Assembly: GCA_916610825.1 (NCBI GenBank)
Contig: OU744448.1
Coordinates: 14,879,936 to 14,943,935 of the forward strand
Direction of reading: 5' to 3'
Length of the DNA: 64,000 nt
From: Haliclystus octoradiatus
Taxonomy: Eukaryota; Cnidaria; Staurozoa; Stauromedusae; Haliclystidae
Shown: in pieces, positions 33,001-45,540 of the stretch
How positions within the stretch are numbered: position 1 is the first letter of the stretch
Layout: every line of letters starts with the position of its first letter
The notes under the pieces: model-generated
What the model was told of the DNA's origin: nothing
Database searches by the model: none
Seen by the model: only the letters and a program-made list of their open reading frames with translations
Translations under genes and position numbers: made by a program

Positions 33001-36000
33001 ACATAAAGATCTAATATGTAAAAGTTATACAGATGATAAAATTATTAAAATGTGAACCTAAGAAATATAAAATGTTTAAAAGTGAAATTTAAAGTTCTTC
33101 ATTCTTAAAACTATATTAAAAAGAAATGTTTTGTTTTCAATTTTGTTTTAACTGGTTGTAACTGATTTTTGTTGTTGTTGAAACTGATGATTGCAGTCAC
33201 AAATTATTGCATTTTTTCTAACTACTTAATTTCTAACTTTCTGTCAAAGCTTTTTTGGTGTTTTTAGCATATTTTTCTATTCTGTCATTCAACCATAGTC
33301 CAAGTGTATCAGAGCTATTTTTATCTAAATTGACTGAGCTGACTATAAACTAATGCTGATCCAAATCTTCACAATGGCTAATGCACCTCTATTTTATTGC
33401 TGTCTTTCAAATCTAGTTCATTTCGATCATTTTCTTCCTTAATATCCATTTATTGTTATTTGTATTAACAGATCAAGGCTGGTAATGGTGATGTGACAAT
33501 AACCAATGATGGTGCAACTATACTCAAACAGATGCAAGTCCTTCATCCTGTTGCAAAAATGGTAGGATATTTTATGAACGTATTGTGATTGATTGAGTTA
33601 TTTTTAAGGCTATCTTTGTCTAATAATAGAGATAGTGAGATTTTGTTTATGTGCTCTTTTGTTGTGGAGTTGTAAAAGTGGCCTGTGTCACAGACTGCAA
33701 TTTATTCACAAAAGAATAGGGTCTGTGTCTCTGTGTAATTTCTCAGTTTCTCTGTCCAGGCCTTGTATTGGAATTATACTGATGTCACGAAATATCCAGA
33801 ACTTTTGTCTTTTTGCTTGTTTGAATTGTCTAACCAATTCCCCCAAATTATTAGTTCTATTTTGAGTTCCGTAGTTATGGCAATTAATTGATCAAACAGA
33901 CGTAATGATTTTCCCTGTTCGCTTAATTGTGCTTGAATTGCTCTTTTGATAAGTAAATGTTATAGAACTGAAATAAAAAATTACTATTATAGATTTATGG
34001 AATGTTTCACAGGAAACAGCCGACCACTAACTAACTGGGACATTTTTAAAAATATGTGTTTCAGGTTTATAAGTGATTTGTTTATTTAAGCTTGTGGAAT
34101 TATCAAAGGCTCAAGATGTTGAAGCTGGCGATGGAACAACATCAGTCGTTGTAATTGCTGGAAGTCTCCTCACTGCTGCCCAACGCATGTTGGAAAGGGG
34201 AATCCATCCAACAACAATATCTGAATCATTCCAAAAAGCTGCAGCAAAGTCTGTTGAGATTTTGAGAAGTATGTCACGTCCTGTTGATCTTAGTGACAGA
34301 GAATCTCTGTTGAAAAGTGCAACAACATCACTTAGTTCAAAGGTTAGTGTATACCATAAATAATGCTGTGCATGCAAGTTGTACGATTTTTGCAAAAATT
34401 GTAAAGAGTGAATCTGTGCATACAAATCACACATTAACTTTATACAATGGATGTGAGTCTGTGACAAATGTTTTTGCCTCACAGGAACCGGACTGACAAA
34501 ATAAGAAGCTTTACACACAATTGGTTTTCAAAAATTTTTAAATTCTGAAGAATTATTGTCAAAAGTTGATTGAGACATCTGTGGAACGGCATGAATTTCA
34601 AAGGAAACAAGTTTGAAATCCATATATTGTAATTTTGCATAAAAATAAAATAATATTTGAAACCTTCTGCTTTTGTGCTGGCCTTCTGGGAACCAGGTAA
34701 TCCCCCATTTGTGACAGCCTGCTGCTAAATAAAATAAAATTGATATTGAGACAAAGATGAGGCAAAGCCTTTCCGTAACTCCAAGTATTGCGTGTTTATT
34801 TCACGATCATCAGACGGTATACTAAAATATTAAAAAAACATACCACTATACTCCAGCCTGTGAACATTCATAAAACGCAATATATGTATGTTCTATGTAT
34901 GTATGTTCACAGGAGTATAGTGGTATGTTTTTTTAATATTTTAGTATACCGTCTGATGATCGTGAAATAAACACGTGAAACTTGGAGTTACGGAAAGGCT
35001 TTGCCTCATCTTTGTCTCAATTTTATATTATGCTCTGTTTTAACAAACATTGAGCGCTTTCACATATATGAGTTTTACGTTATATTACATTATTAAAATA
35101 AAATTGATATAATTCTACACCAACCCTGCAAGATACAGTATGTTTGTAAGAAAGGTAATCAACATGCATAAAATAGATTGATAATATTCCAATCTTTAAG
35201 TTCTTTAAATTCAAAAGCAAATTTTTGTATATATCTTTTTACCTAAGCTGAACCATCAGGCTCTGGATAAACATAAATATGGTTGGTGCTGTATTCCCTT
35301 GAAATAGAAATGCTCTTTTGCCATCCTGTTGCGTTGTTTGTCTGCTCTTGTACAACAAATATGGGGTTGTTGTCTGAAATAAAAATACAACCAGGCAACT
35401 GAAAGTTGTTTATCAAGCTTACAGCAATTGACTTTCTTCTTGTTGACTATCTTTGATTTATGTTGTTAATTGGATTTAAAGGCTGTTCAACTTAAAATTA
35501 GGGATAATGTTGGATATAAATCAAAAATCATTAGAAAAAATATGAACAATAATGTCTTTACAATTACTCATCCATTAATCTAAAACAATGAGGTTTGCGG
35601 AAGGTAAACACTTTGTCAGGCCATGCTTCAAATTTGATGTTGCTTTTTTACAATGTCTAAATAAGAAAACTATAAATGCTTATCAGATTGAATTCTAATA
35701 ACAAATATTATTTTCTTGAATTTCAGGTTGTTTCCCAATACTCAAGTCTTCTTGCCCCACTCAGCGTTGATGCTGTTCTCAATGTAATTGATCCAGAGAA
35801 AGATAGTAACGTAGATTTACGCGATGTTCGTGTTATTACTAAACTAGGGTATGTGTTTGAGTTGTCCAAGATGATGGCTTAGATTAGGGATGCATAGTGT
35901 AACCTGTATGCAACAGGTCTCATAAATTATGAGTAAATTGACCATCTTTGACACATGGCCAAAGTTATGGACAGGGATGATCAATAGATTATTGCTTTTC

Positions 36001-39000
36001 GTATTGTTGTTATAAACTGACCGTTATAGACACATTTGATTGTACCAAAATTTGTTTATTGCTAAAAGCTAAAACACACAACCATTGTACAGCTTCTGAA
36101 TTTCATTTCTTTGGAAGTATTCACCAGGGGTCGATAAAAATTTCAGTGCCTGCGACCAAAAATTTAAGCCTAAAATGTGCCTGCAAAAATTTTACCGCAA
36201 TAATGATTAATGATTTTGAAAATAAATTTTACCTTTTCAAATATACGTTGGTGCAACTTTAAAACTTAAAAGAGTGATGAATAATGAATATGTGAAGCTC
36301 AATCACTCGCTTCAAAAGCAATTCAATAAAGGAAGGGAAATTATTGGTCATTAATTGCTCTTTCACTTCTTTTGAGTTTGCTATGAATATAATTATGGTT
36401 TAATGGACTAAGTAGTCTATGTTTAATTTATAATTAATTCAAATCTTGAACTAACGATTCACATAATGGGTTTTGTTGATAATTTTATCGCAGCTCTTCT
36501 TTCGTGGAAAAATGTAATTTTTCTTCTCAAGTATATCAAAATATTTAGAAACATATACTGAGTATTAGGATTAAAACGTCGCCATGATAGGCCTATTATT
36601 TGGTTATTTTATTTAAAAGGATGGTTTGTTTTGAAGATTCTGTTGTTATTTTTGTATCATTGAATTGTCTTATTTACAAGTTATTTTGTCAGCTATGTCT
36701 GACAGTTAAGATGAATGGTGACAACAGGAAACTGCATCACACAGCCATGGCAACACGACACAGCTCACTTATGGCTTTAAAATGTTTTAAATAATCTATC
36801 TAAATTAGTGAGAAAACATTTAAAATGTTTTAAAATAATCTTTCTATCTAAATTAGTGACAAAACAAGGAACTGAAAATTGAATATTAATGAAATGCAAT
36901 ATTTTTAGAAATAATGTGCCTGCAAGAATTCTATTGTTACAAATTTGTGCCTGGGACCGGCGGTCCCGACTTTATCGACCCTTGAAGTTCAGACTGAATC
37001 TAAACAGAGCTGATAGGATAAACAATTAAATCCAATGTACTATAATAATACAGAATGTGTTCCTGGATGATGTTGTAAATTGAACAATTTGGTCTCCATC
37101 ATGTTTGCATGACATAGATAACAAAGTCTGTATCATACATTGTGATCACATCTTTTTCATTGGCAGCTCGACTGTATTAACATTTGAAAATATCACTATA
37201 TTTTGTTGAATGGTGTTTACTTTGTGGACTGTAGTGCTAATGCTTGTTTTTGTATTTAAATATTGCAGGGGGACAATTGAAGATACAGAATTAGTCAACG
37301 GTCTAGTATTGGGACAAAAGATATCTCATTCTGCTGGTGGAATAAACCGTGTTGAAAAAGCCAAGATTGGATTAGTCCAATTTTGTTTGTCACCACCAAA
37401 AACTGATGTAAGTTTTACAATCTGATGGATTCTATCCAAGATGGAGCACTCTAGCTTTAAATATCAGCTAAGACATAAGCCTTATGATAACACAATCAAG
37501 TATGGAAACTCAATTGGTGGTAACAGCTGCCTCTGGTTTTACTTTTTATCCCAAGAAAAATTTGTGTTGTGAATTAGTCATATATTTCATATCTGTACTC
37601 TAATAGTTGTCGTTACTTTGTTTATCATTTTGCCTTGTTGTAGATGGAAAACAATGTCGTTGTCAGTGACTACACACAAATGGACAGAGTCCTGCGAGAA
37701 GAACGCCAATACATTCTTGAAATATGCAAGAAAATAAAAAAATCAGGATGTAATGTTCTTCTAATCCAAAAATCAATTTTAAGGTAATATTTTATCAAGG
37801 GAGTTATTATAGTTTCAGCGGCGACTCTTATTAGATCTTGTATTAAATTATAACTAATATTGACAAATCTATGCAATGTCATCCAAATGCAAGTTTTTTT
37901 TATCATCAGGGATGCTATCACAGATATGGGACTTCATTTCTTAGCGAAGATGAAAATAATGGTCATTAGAGATATTGAACGAGAGGAGATCGACTTCATA
38001 TGCAAGGTAAGACAGCAATATAATTATATCATTTTGCTGCGTAATGAAGATAGTGACAGGTCAATTTTTATCAGGATTGATCAATCGCAAACAAGAATAG
38101 ATTCAGAATTGATTAATTCTTCAAAAACAATATACCTATTGTTTAATGAGTTTCTACGTCATCGGCGTTTGAGAAAGCTATTTAAGTTTTACAGCTTTTA
38201 TATTCAATTTCTTCAGAAGTCCTCTTGAGGGAAAATTTTCTTTCTTGATATAATAATTCATACTTGTTTTGAGAATTACATCATATTAATTTGAATTTGA
38301 TAGTGTTTTTTTTTACTTACATGTTTTTGTAACTTGTTGAGCGCTTATTGTAAAATGCAATACTGAATCAATATTGAGGTCATTATTAATCCAAAATAAA
38401 TCCAGTATATGTTTAGAATTAACATGATGGATTTGAAATATTAAGATTAAAATAGCTGTTCTTACCGGTGTGTGTTTTCGAATGTGTCTTTATCATCATC
38501 GCTCAAAAGGTCTTTTCATGAGAACAATAGACAACTTCAAGAATGATGACACAATAATTAAATGAGTCAAACAAGACCGGCATCCTTTGTATGGAATTTT
38601 TTGAAATCTGATCTCGTAGCTTTTTTATTTACATCATGTTATTTCAGTGAGTTGATGATATTTGAGCCGTGAATTCTGAAACTCAACTTCTAATATTGTA
38701 ACATTTTTTGAAATTTTTGAAATACACAAGCAAAGCAATACGAGTTGAATATTAAGATGATGACAATCAGGGTTTCAAATACGACATATATATATATCCT
38801 TGAAATCATCATTCCAAGCAAACAAGCGGTCAGTAATTAAATTCAGTTGGAATCAATTCAGTATCAAACCACAATATCCAAACACCCAGAAATCACATTG
38901 ATGTTTATTTTGTTTTGTCAAGGTTCAGTAATGTCAGTGTAATTGAAATACAGAAATATAAGCCATTGATTTGATGTTGTCAACTTTCTTCTTTGCAAGA

Positions 39001-42000
39001 AATATCACATTCATAGATTTGTAAGCAAAAAACAGTACCACATGTGCACAATTATCTACATTACGCTTTCTTTTAAAAAATGCTTTTTTCCATAATACAT
39101 CTTTGGTAAACGGTCTTAGCAAATCACAGAACATTTATTTGTAGTTTTACGCGCCATCGAAACACTTCTCGTGATATATTCCAGTTACCAGATTTCATCG
39201 CTATGAGCCGGTCAAATGTATTGACCCTTTAACGGGAGTTGAATTACAAGGCTTTTTGATGTAAACAAAACATTTACAACCTTTGAATGAATGATATAAT
39301 GAATCAAAGAAGCTTGTTTTTCATTAAATAAGATTCCCATGATATCCCAAAAGATTCCAGGACACAATATAAATAATGAAGTATTTTATTTTATTCCTAG
39401 CGAGATTTCCCATTGTTTACTTTTTAAGATATTTTTTGTTTGTTTTTTATCTTTGCCAAGCAGTGATACGTATCTCTTTCTCACATGTCAAGAAAACGTC
39501 GAGATACCTCAGGTTAATTACTGCGTACAATGTTTCTTGTGTGAGAGAAATACAATATGTCCAATCACAATTCACCTCTTGTCTGGTAAAAATTTGGAAA
39601 AATGAATGAGATTATGAGAAAGTAAAATTCCTCATTAAAATGAATTGATTGCTAGGATGATTAGTCATCTGGGATTTGATTTGAAATGAAATTAACATTT
39701 CAGATGATAACACTTCGAGGACCGTATTGTCTCAAGTGTTGATATCAGAGGCTTTTTGTTGTAAATTATTTGAGATAGTTAATTCAACTCCAGCGCCTCG
39801 CTTGTTTGTTTCATGATAGATACAACACAAATCATGAATGAAATCCTTACAGACACAATGCAGTTGAATTATTATCTTGAAATACAAATTTCTGATAAAG
39901 AGACTATCTTTTTTTATGATTTACTTATTCATAACCCAATGAACCGATTCATTGAAATGTTATCGATTAATCAATGAATTGAACCCATCACTATTTAAAA
40001 TGGCAAAACTACAATCTGTGTAGTAGCAGAGTCTATAGACCTGCAATTAAAATGTTTGGTATAAAAATTAAATAAATTCAATTTATATCAATAGAAGGAA
40101 GAATTTGAAACATCAAATAAATCATTACCAATGAATCATTACCAATGATGCATCGAATATTTATGCATATTCAGTTAATGTGATACTGACTAAAACTTGA
40201 ATATTGTTTATTTATCTATTTCTAGACATTGTCTTGTCGCCCCATTGCTAGTTTAGATCATTTCTCACCTGAAATGCTAGGTAGTGCTGACCTGGTAGAT
40301 GAATTCTCAACTGGAGCTGATAAAGTTGTCAAGGTAAATGCAATCTTTGTAAAATCGTGTCTGTCTGTGGTGGCTGTATTTGTTGCTTTAACAAAATATT
40401 TACCTGATAAACTATTTAACAGATAACTGGTATTCAAAATCCTGGTCGTACTGTCAGCATTCTAGTTAGAGGTTCAAATAAATTGGTTCTTGAAGAGGCT
40501 GACCGTTCTATTCATGATGCACTTTGTGTTATCAGATGTCTCGTAAAACAAAAGTGAGTGAATGATGATTATCAATCTATATAAAGTAGTATGTAATGTA
40601 GACGGTGTCGCCCTACCGGAGGCACCCGTACCACTCCTCTCTTTCTAGAAAAGTGTTTTTTTTCGCTAAGAGCAATGATTTCAAATGCTCTGTACTGATC
40701 ACATCTGCAACACTGCAGATCAATTTCAACATATTTCATGGCAGATAGGTCTCAATGCGCAACGATGCGCCGCAGCTACTCACAATGCAATCCCTCTGGA
40801 CCATTCCATCCGCCATCCTCAGATGTTACTCATTTGATGTTTTAGATTAAATTGACTGAGTTGACCTACAGGGGATTTGAACCACAGTCGATCAGATATG
40901 ATCCGATCTGAAGCTTGGTTGCTCGACCAGCTGATCTAAACCCTCCCTCCTGAGCTAATCTATATTGTCATACTAATACGAATTGGTGATACTAAGTGAC
41001 CATCATTATTGCTTCTATTCATTAAAGGGCATTGATTGCTGGTGGTGGTGCACCTGAAATCCAAGTCAGTGTCAAACTAATGGAGTATGCAAAAACTTTA
41101 TTTGGTAAAGAGGCATACTGCGTACGTGCATTTGCTGAGGCACTTGAAATTATTCCTTACACTTTGGCTGAAAATGCTGGTCTCAGTCCTATTGCTGTAG
41201 TAACCGAATTAAGAAATAGACATGTAAAAGGAGAGATCAACACTGGTATCAATGTACGCAAGGTAAAATATTTTTTAATTTGGTTTAATTTGTTTGATTG
41301 ATACAAATAACAAAGTCTAGACTTCAAAAAATCTTTTTCTCGCAGAAAAGAAATTGCCCACTTCCCAGAACAGATATGCCCATATCTTTGGGACACCTTG
41401 TTGGCCATATATGACTGAAATTGAACGTGAATTGTAGAGTTGGAAAGGTTTTATTGGATCGAAACACTGGATCAACATGTGTCCTGGAACAGGGTGTTGA
41501 GTACTTGAATAGCGGCAAAACGCATTGTACTCACTGGAGATCGACCAAAATAGAGCAAGGAGTTTAAAACGACTTGATCATCATCCGTGGCGAAGAGAAT
41601 ACAAAGGGTTTTGCCACTGTTTAAGTATTCAACACCTTGTTCAATGACATTTATTGATCTAGTGTTTCAACAGGTTTTTGACAGAAAGCTCCATCGAGGT
41701 CTAATAAAACCTTCCTCAACTCTGCAATTCACGTTCAATTTCAGTCATATATGGCAAGCAAGGTGTCCCATAAATAGGGACATATCTGTTCTGGGAAGTG
41801 GACAATTTCTTTTTCGCAAGAAAAAGGTTACGATTTTCTGAAGTCAAGACTTTGTTATATTTCCATAGTGTGCTCTCTTGTCATTCTGACATGAGTTCCG
41901 ACTTTCGAACGAGCACTATTTCTGAAATAAGGTACTTGCAAATGTAAATATTATAGAGCATTTAGGTCCTTTATTGCTCGCTAAATGTATTGTTATGGAA

Positions 42001-43776
42001 AGATATTCCAAGATTGTTGTAATTGAAGTTTAATTGTTTTCATTGTGTTGCCTTTATATAGGGTACTGTTACAAATATTGTTGATGAAAATGTTTTACAA
42101 CCCCTTCTTGTGTCGACAAGTGCAATAACTCTTGCTGCAGAAACTGTTCGTAGTATTTTGAAAATTGACGACATCGTAAGTACTGTAATAATAGAGTAAT
42201 TAGCATGCCATACTACAGGAATGATTCGATTTCATTGACATTTGGTTTTTTATCGAAGTAAAGCAATATCTTGTCCCGGTATCAAATTGTATCAAGAATT
42301 ATAAGAAGTTTAATGGAATTTATGTGATTTTTACTCAAAATATAGTTGAAGCTATGCCTTTCTGTGGCCAACAAGAGACTCATATTTCATAAAAAGTTGA
42401 CAGTGAAGGGATATTTCAAGCTGCCATTGAATGCCATGATTTGAATTTTATTTTCGAAGGAAGCATGACCCCCCAGCAGAAGGTGTTGTAAAATGGAATC
42501 TACTATCCCCTACCTCAGATTTCCTCCATGGCCATTCTCTTCCCTGCATACTAGAAAATATTTTTGACCCATGGTTACGTAAGTGACCTTGAGTCTATCC
42601 TGTCATGGTGGAAACATTTCATTTCATTTCATTTCATTTTTGACTAAATCTTTTGTTCTTTTGAAATAACGTTCAACATACTGCTTTGCGTGCTAACAAA
42701 GGTCGAACAAAAAACGATTGCGCAAGAAACACCATTTTATTGTTAAAAATACAATGGGCAAGCTGTGTGATTATTCCAAATTTTCAGCCAATTTTTTTTG
42801 ACATAAATTTTTTTCCATTGCCCGCCATGATGGCCGACTCGCAGCTTAGCGAGATTACAATTGCATTATTAAATGAAATGTTTTCTAATACTCCTGGATT
42901 AGTTTACATCGTGATTATCTTTTCATTAGTAGAACACATGATTGTTTTCTTCTTCTCGTCATTTGAAATGGTTAATGAAAGGTTTTAATCGTTCTGTAAC
43001 ATCACTATTTGAGGTGAAACTTCGAAGATAATTGTTGTTGTGTTTTGACCATGAGAACTTTTAAACCAACAATTTGTTTTGGGGCTTAGACAATACATTA
43101 TTATATATTTATTGTTTGTATTGTTTTCTGAAGTTATTTATTACATCAAACTGCTAAGCTAGTCGTCATCGTTTTATTTGGTTTATTAAAATGTTCTAAT
43201 TCTGCTGCGACATCAGCTTAAGAAGAGACAATTTCGAATGTCATTTACAGCTCACACCTGTATTATAAGTAGTGAAAATCACATCTTCTATTCTATCTTG
43301 GTGTTGTCTAGTGGTCGAGCGTCTACATCAGGCGCGCGGGGTCCGGGGTTCAATTCCATCGGTCTGCCTTCTCATTTTTAATTTTTTTTTATTTGATTTA
43401 TTATTTGGATATATTTTTCTTTATATTATTATATTATTTGGATATTGTTATAATTTATTTCATTTTATTTGATTGAAGTTGATATTTTTATTTGATCTGA
43501 TTTTTATATCTTTCGATTGGATTGATTTACTTTTTTGAATTTGATTTGATTTGATTTTTCTTTGCATGATGTTTGATTGATTTGATATTCTATTGAATTT
43601 GATTTAAATTGGTTTATTTTGATTATTATATTATTCACCCTGAGTCCGAGCGTAGCGGAGCTATTTTTATGGTGCATTTTAAGTTTTGTGAATGTCAAAT
43701 ACGGCTCTTCAGATGATGGTACAGTAGATTCAAATATTCTGTTTTCTTTCTCTTGTAGGTGAGTGCAGTGAGGTAA
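27034..43776 (+). CDS. CCT4: CCT4, T-complex protein 1 subunit delta, complete, 534 aa
   Basis: Thirteen coding exons: 27034-27139, 29091-29143, 33472-33561, 34091-34342, 35727-35848, 37269-37407, 37644-37783, 37910-38006, 40226-40333, 40423-40553, 41028-41262, 42062-42175, 43759-43776. All are GT-AG and together give 1605 nt. CCT4 is one of eight subunits of the cytosolic chaperonin TRiC/CCT, which folds actin, tubulin and WD40 proteins using ATP. Group II chaperonin motifs are present: [32 protein letters not shown] (nucleotide site), [20 protein letters not shown] and KIDDIV near the C terminus. Human CCT4 is 539 aa. The start [10 protein letters not shown] precedes the conserved YRDKDKP. 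The last exon is inferred: it adds VSAVR, similar to the vertebrate VNTR end, while reading through the GTAAGT donor at 42176 would give VSTVIIE. Its large introns hold most of the repeats in this part of the window. Confidence 0.97.
27655..27790. repeat. Hairpin element in CCT4 intron 1
   Basis: A perfect 14-bp stem with GCGCGGGGAATAT (27734-27746) and ATATTCCCCGCGC (27755-27767) closes an 8-base loop. Outer short inverted ends (GGACTGCA near 27659 and TGCAGTC near 27779) suggest a small GC-rich foldback element in AT-rich surroundings. Confidence 0.5.
30155..31880. repeat. Tandem array, about 147-bp unit, 12 copies, in CCT4 intron 2
   Basis: An anchor like ATAGCAGGTTGCCAGTAT recurs near 30176, 30349, 30516, 30662, 30810, 30938, 31088, 31236, 31370, 31527, 31671 and 31819. 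Steps are 128-173 bp, most of them 144-150. Each unit also carries a TGTGCTGCA/TGTCAT block and a CAGCTAAAACATTG block. Copies are diverged by point changes and small indels. No coding content. Confidence 0.9.
34773..34817 (-). ncRNA. Broken hammerhead motif, left arm of P3
   Basis: This mirrors the motif at 34949-34993: CTGATGA (34813-34807) and stem I CCGT are kept. The segment corresponding to GTGAAAC reads GCAATAC on the minus strand (about 34792-34786), so the GAAA core is destroyed. Confidence 0.6.
34949..34993 (+). ncRNA. Hammerhead ribozyme, right arm of P3
   Basis: Stem I CCGT (34949-34952) pairs with ACGG (34990-34993). CTGATGA is at 34953-34959, stem II CGTG/CACG (34961-34964, 34972-34975), GAAA at 34977-34980, loop TTGGA closed by C-G, and GTT ends at 34989. 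Both stems differ in sequence from other copies yet pair perfectly, which supports the structure. Confidence 0.87.
36125..36984. mobile_element. hAT-like non-autonomous element, about 860 bp, CCT4 intron 5
   Basis: The ends are CAGGGGTCGATAAA and, inverted, TTTATCGACCCTTG. Internal GTGCCTG blocks near both ends are also inverted. The end sequence fits hAT elements. The flanking octamers (GTATTCAC and AAGTTCAG) share only TTCA, so a target duplication is not convincing. No transposase frame. Confidence 0.55.
40592..40965 (-). mobile_element. tRNA-derived SINE, copy 2, CCT4 intron 10
   Basis: Same family and orientation as 21766-22140. On the minus strand, TTAGATCAGCTGG is A-box-like and GGTTCAAATCC is a good B box. 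The body and the GGTAGGGCGACACC end match copy 1. The head also has a GATTAGCTCAGG duplicate. Confidence 0.8.
41311..41858. mobile_element. Foldback element, about 548 bp, CCT4 intron 11
   Basis: The left arm (from ATAACAAAGTCTAGACTTC at 41307) and the right arm (ending GAAGTCAAGACTTTGTTAT near 41858) are inverted copies over about 240 bp each, with scattered differences and a small centre near 41560-41590. Mirrored reading frames are a by-product. No clear target duplication. Confidence 0.75.
43297..43372 (+). repeat. tRNA-like sequence (SINE head or tRNA pseudogene), CCT4 intron 12
   Basis: An A-box-like TTGTCTAGTGGTC is followed about 35 bases later by a B box, GGTTCAATTCC (43347-43357). 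The T stem does not pair well and no acceptor stem closes, so a working tRNA is unlikely. A low-complexity (TTTGATT)-rich stretch follows at about 43380-43640. Confidence 0.5.
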
Positions 43777-44064
43777 TGCTGTCATGTTGCTGACTGTTTG
43801 GAGTACATCCTGTAGCAGTTTAAAGTGATTCAATTGCCTGAATATTCAAGCTATGATACAATATGGCATTCAAACTAGAATGACCACTAAGATTCAATGC
43901 TTCAAGTTCAATATGCCATATTATTACAATAGGAGAAAAAACAATTATCAGACAATTACAACTGCATATGATTGTATGTGAATAATTATGTAATTATGAC
44001 AAAAAACTTCGGTTGACAAGAACAAAACAACTATCTAGTAAAAGCTCTTTATACTCTTCTCTTG

Positions 44065-44240
44065 GCAAAAGTAAGAATCCTGGAATGCTAGATTCCGGAG
44101 GGATAGAGCAAATCCATAAGAAAATTATATGTTTAAGGATTTATTAGTCAAACTGTGAACAAAAATTTAGAAGAAAAATTTAAAATTGTTTTAGGATTCC
44201 AGAAGGCGAAACCTCTCGTCGGACCCTGCTTCTGGTGGCA
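44065..44240. repeat. Dispersed repeat, copy 1 (second copy at 54010-54195)
   Basis: The blocks TCCTGGAA, CTAGATTCC, AGAAGAAAATT, GGATTTATTAGTCAAA, AGGATTCCAGAAGGC and GTCGGAC occur in the same order and spacing, with substitutions, at 54010-54195 in a POMT2 intron. No coding content. Confidence 0.5.
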
Positions 44241-44294
44241 TAGTTGTCAGATATTTATTATTTAATCTTTTTGATTTGGCTTATTAAGTCACCA

Positions 44295-45247
44295 ACTAGT
44301 CACCAACCCTTAAAATATCAATCACTGCCGACGAAAATTACTTCAGCAAACTCCTATGAATGTTGGCTATATAATTTAGTATTTTGTCGGCTGATGTTGA
44401 ACTTCACTTTTTTGTATTTTGAAGGCGTTTCGTTGGATTCTATTGTTCTCGAAGAAATCCTATCTTAAGCATGTATATAGGTTGGCGAAAAAGCGACAAC
44501 ATCCATAGGATTAAATTCTATGAATGTTGCAGGGCTTAAGCCTGGTTTCCATATAGCAAATTTGCCTGCGTCGTTGCCTGCGACATTTGCCTGGGTCACA
44601 GCCGTAGACATTTAATGATCTTTTTTCTATTGTTTCGACCGGATATCACTTGTCTTGCCTGACTGATTTCGAAGTTGGAGTGAGTTCAACTTTGAAATGA
44701 CGCAGGCAAAACTAATGATATCCGGTCGATTCAATAGAAAAAAGATCATTAAAGGAGCAAAAATGACCGGCAGGCGCTTCGCACTTAGGATCACGTGCAC
44801 GCTTATTGTTATAACACAATGTTCATTGTTGACATGAATTTTATTACAAGTTAGGCCTGTGTATAACAATTGTTTCAAAGCGAGACGGTTGAATTACGCT
44901 AAGCATAAATTCAACTTGTGCTCGCAGCGGTCGCCGGTCAATTTTGCCCCTTTAAATGTCTACGGCTTTGACCCAGGCAAATTTGCTATATGGAAACCAG
45001 GCTTAAGCCCTGCAACATTCATAGAATTTAATCCCATGGATGTTGTCGCTTTTTCGCCAACCTATATACATGCTCAAGATAGGATTTCTTCGAGAACAAT
45101 AGAATCCAACGAAACGCCTTCAAAATACAAAAAAGTGAAGTTCAACATCAGCCGACAAAATACTAAATTATATAGCCAACATTCATAGGAGTTTGCTGAA
45201 GTAATTTTCGTCGGCAGTGATTGATATTTTAAGGGTTGGTGACTAGT
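44295..45247. mobile_element. Foldback element, 953 bp, with a second palindrome nested inside
   Basis: The outer arms run from ACTAGTCACCAACCC (44295) to its inverse ending at 45247 and are about 300 bp each with few differences. The left arm contains a small insertion near 44569-44587. Inside, 44609-44650 is inverted at 44706-44755 (around GACCGGATATCA). No transposase frame. Lies between convergent CCT4 and POMT2. Confidence 0.85.
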
Positions 45248-45358
45248 CAATCAAGCCAACCTATCAGGAGTTGTAGCAAGCCATGTCATTGTTGATCAAC
45301 CAGAAGAAGGCTCATATTTCACAAATGCTACCAGCGGGATTTTGCAAGACCTCTAAAA

Positions 45359-45540
45359 AAGCTGGCCTATTAAAACTTGATAAAAGGGTATGGGACTACT
45401 AGTTCTGATGCGTATTATTTTTGTTGAATTCGGGCCAACCCGTGCATCGTGCAAACATGGTTCAAATAATTGTGAACATAATGCTTACCATAACTGGTAG
45501 TCCCAAACCCTTTTGTCAAGTTTTAGTAGGCCAGCTTAGC
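45359..45540. repeat. Inverted-repeat element, about 180 bp
   Basis: The left arm (AAGCTGGCCTATTAAAAC, 45359 onward) is inverted at 45490-45540 (GTTTTAGTAGGCCAGCTT). Each arm is about 50 bp with a few mismatches around an 80-base centre. A small MITE is likely. Confidence 0.65.

Larger units (their letters stand above)
34746..35020. repeat. Palindromic element P3, 275 bp, hammerhead motif in each arm, CCT4 intron 4
   Basis: The arms are about 125 bp and nearly identical inverted copies. They run from TTGAGACAAAGATGAGG (34746) to its inverse ending at 35020, with a short ATGTATGT-rich centre (about 34870-34905). The right-arm ribozyme is intact. In the left arm the GAAA position is changed. 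Confidence 0.9.

Noticed and set aside
43297..43372. Functional tRNA gene
   Set aside because: A- and B-box-like sequences are present, but the T stem and acceptor stem do not pair, so it is kept only as a tRNA-like repeat.
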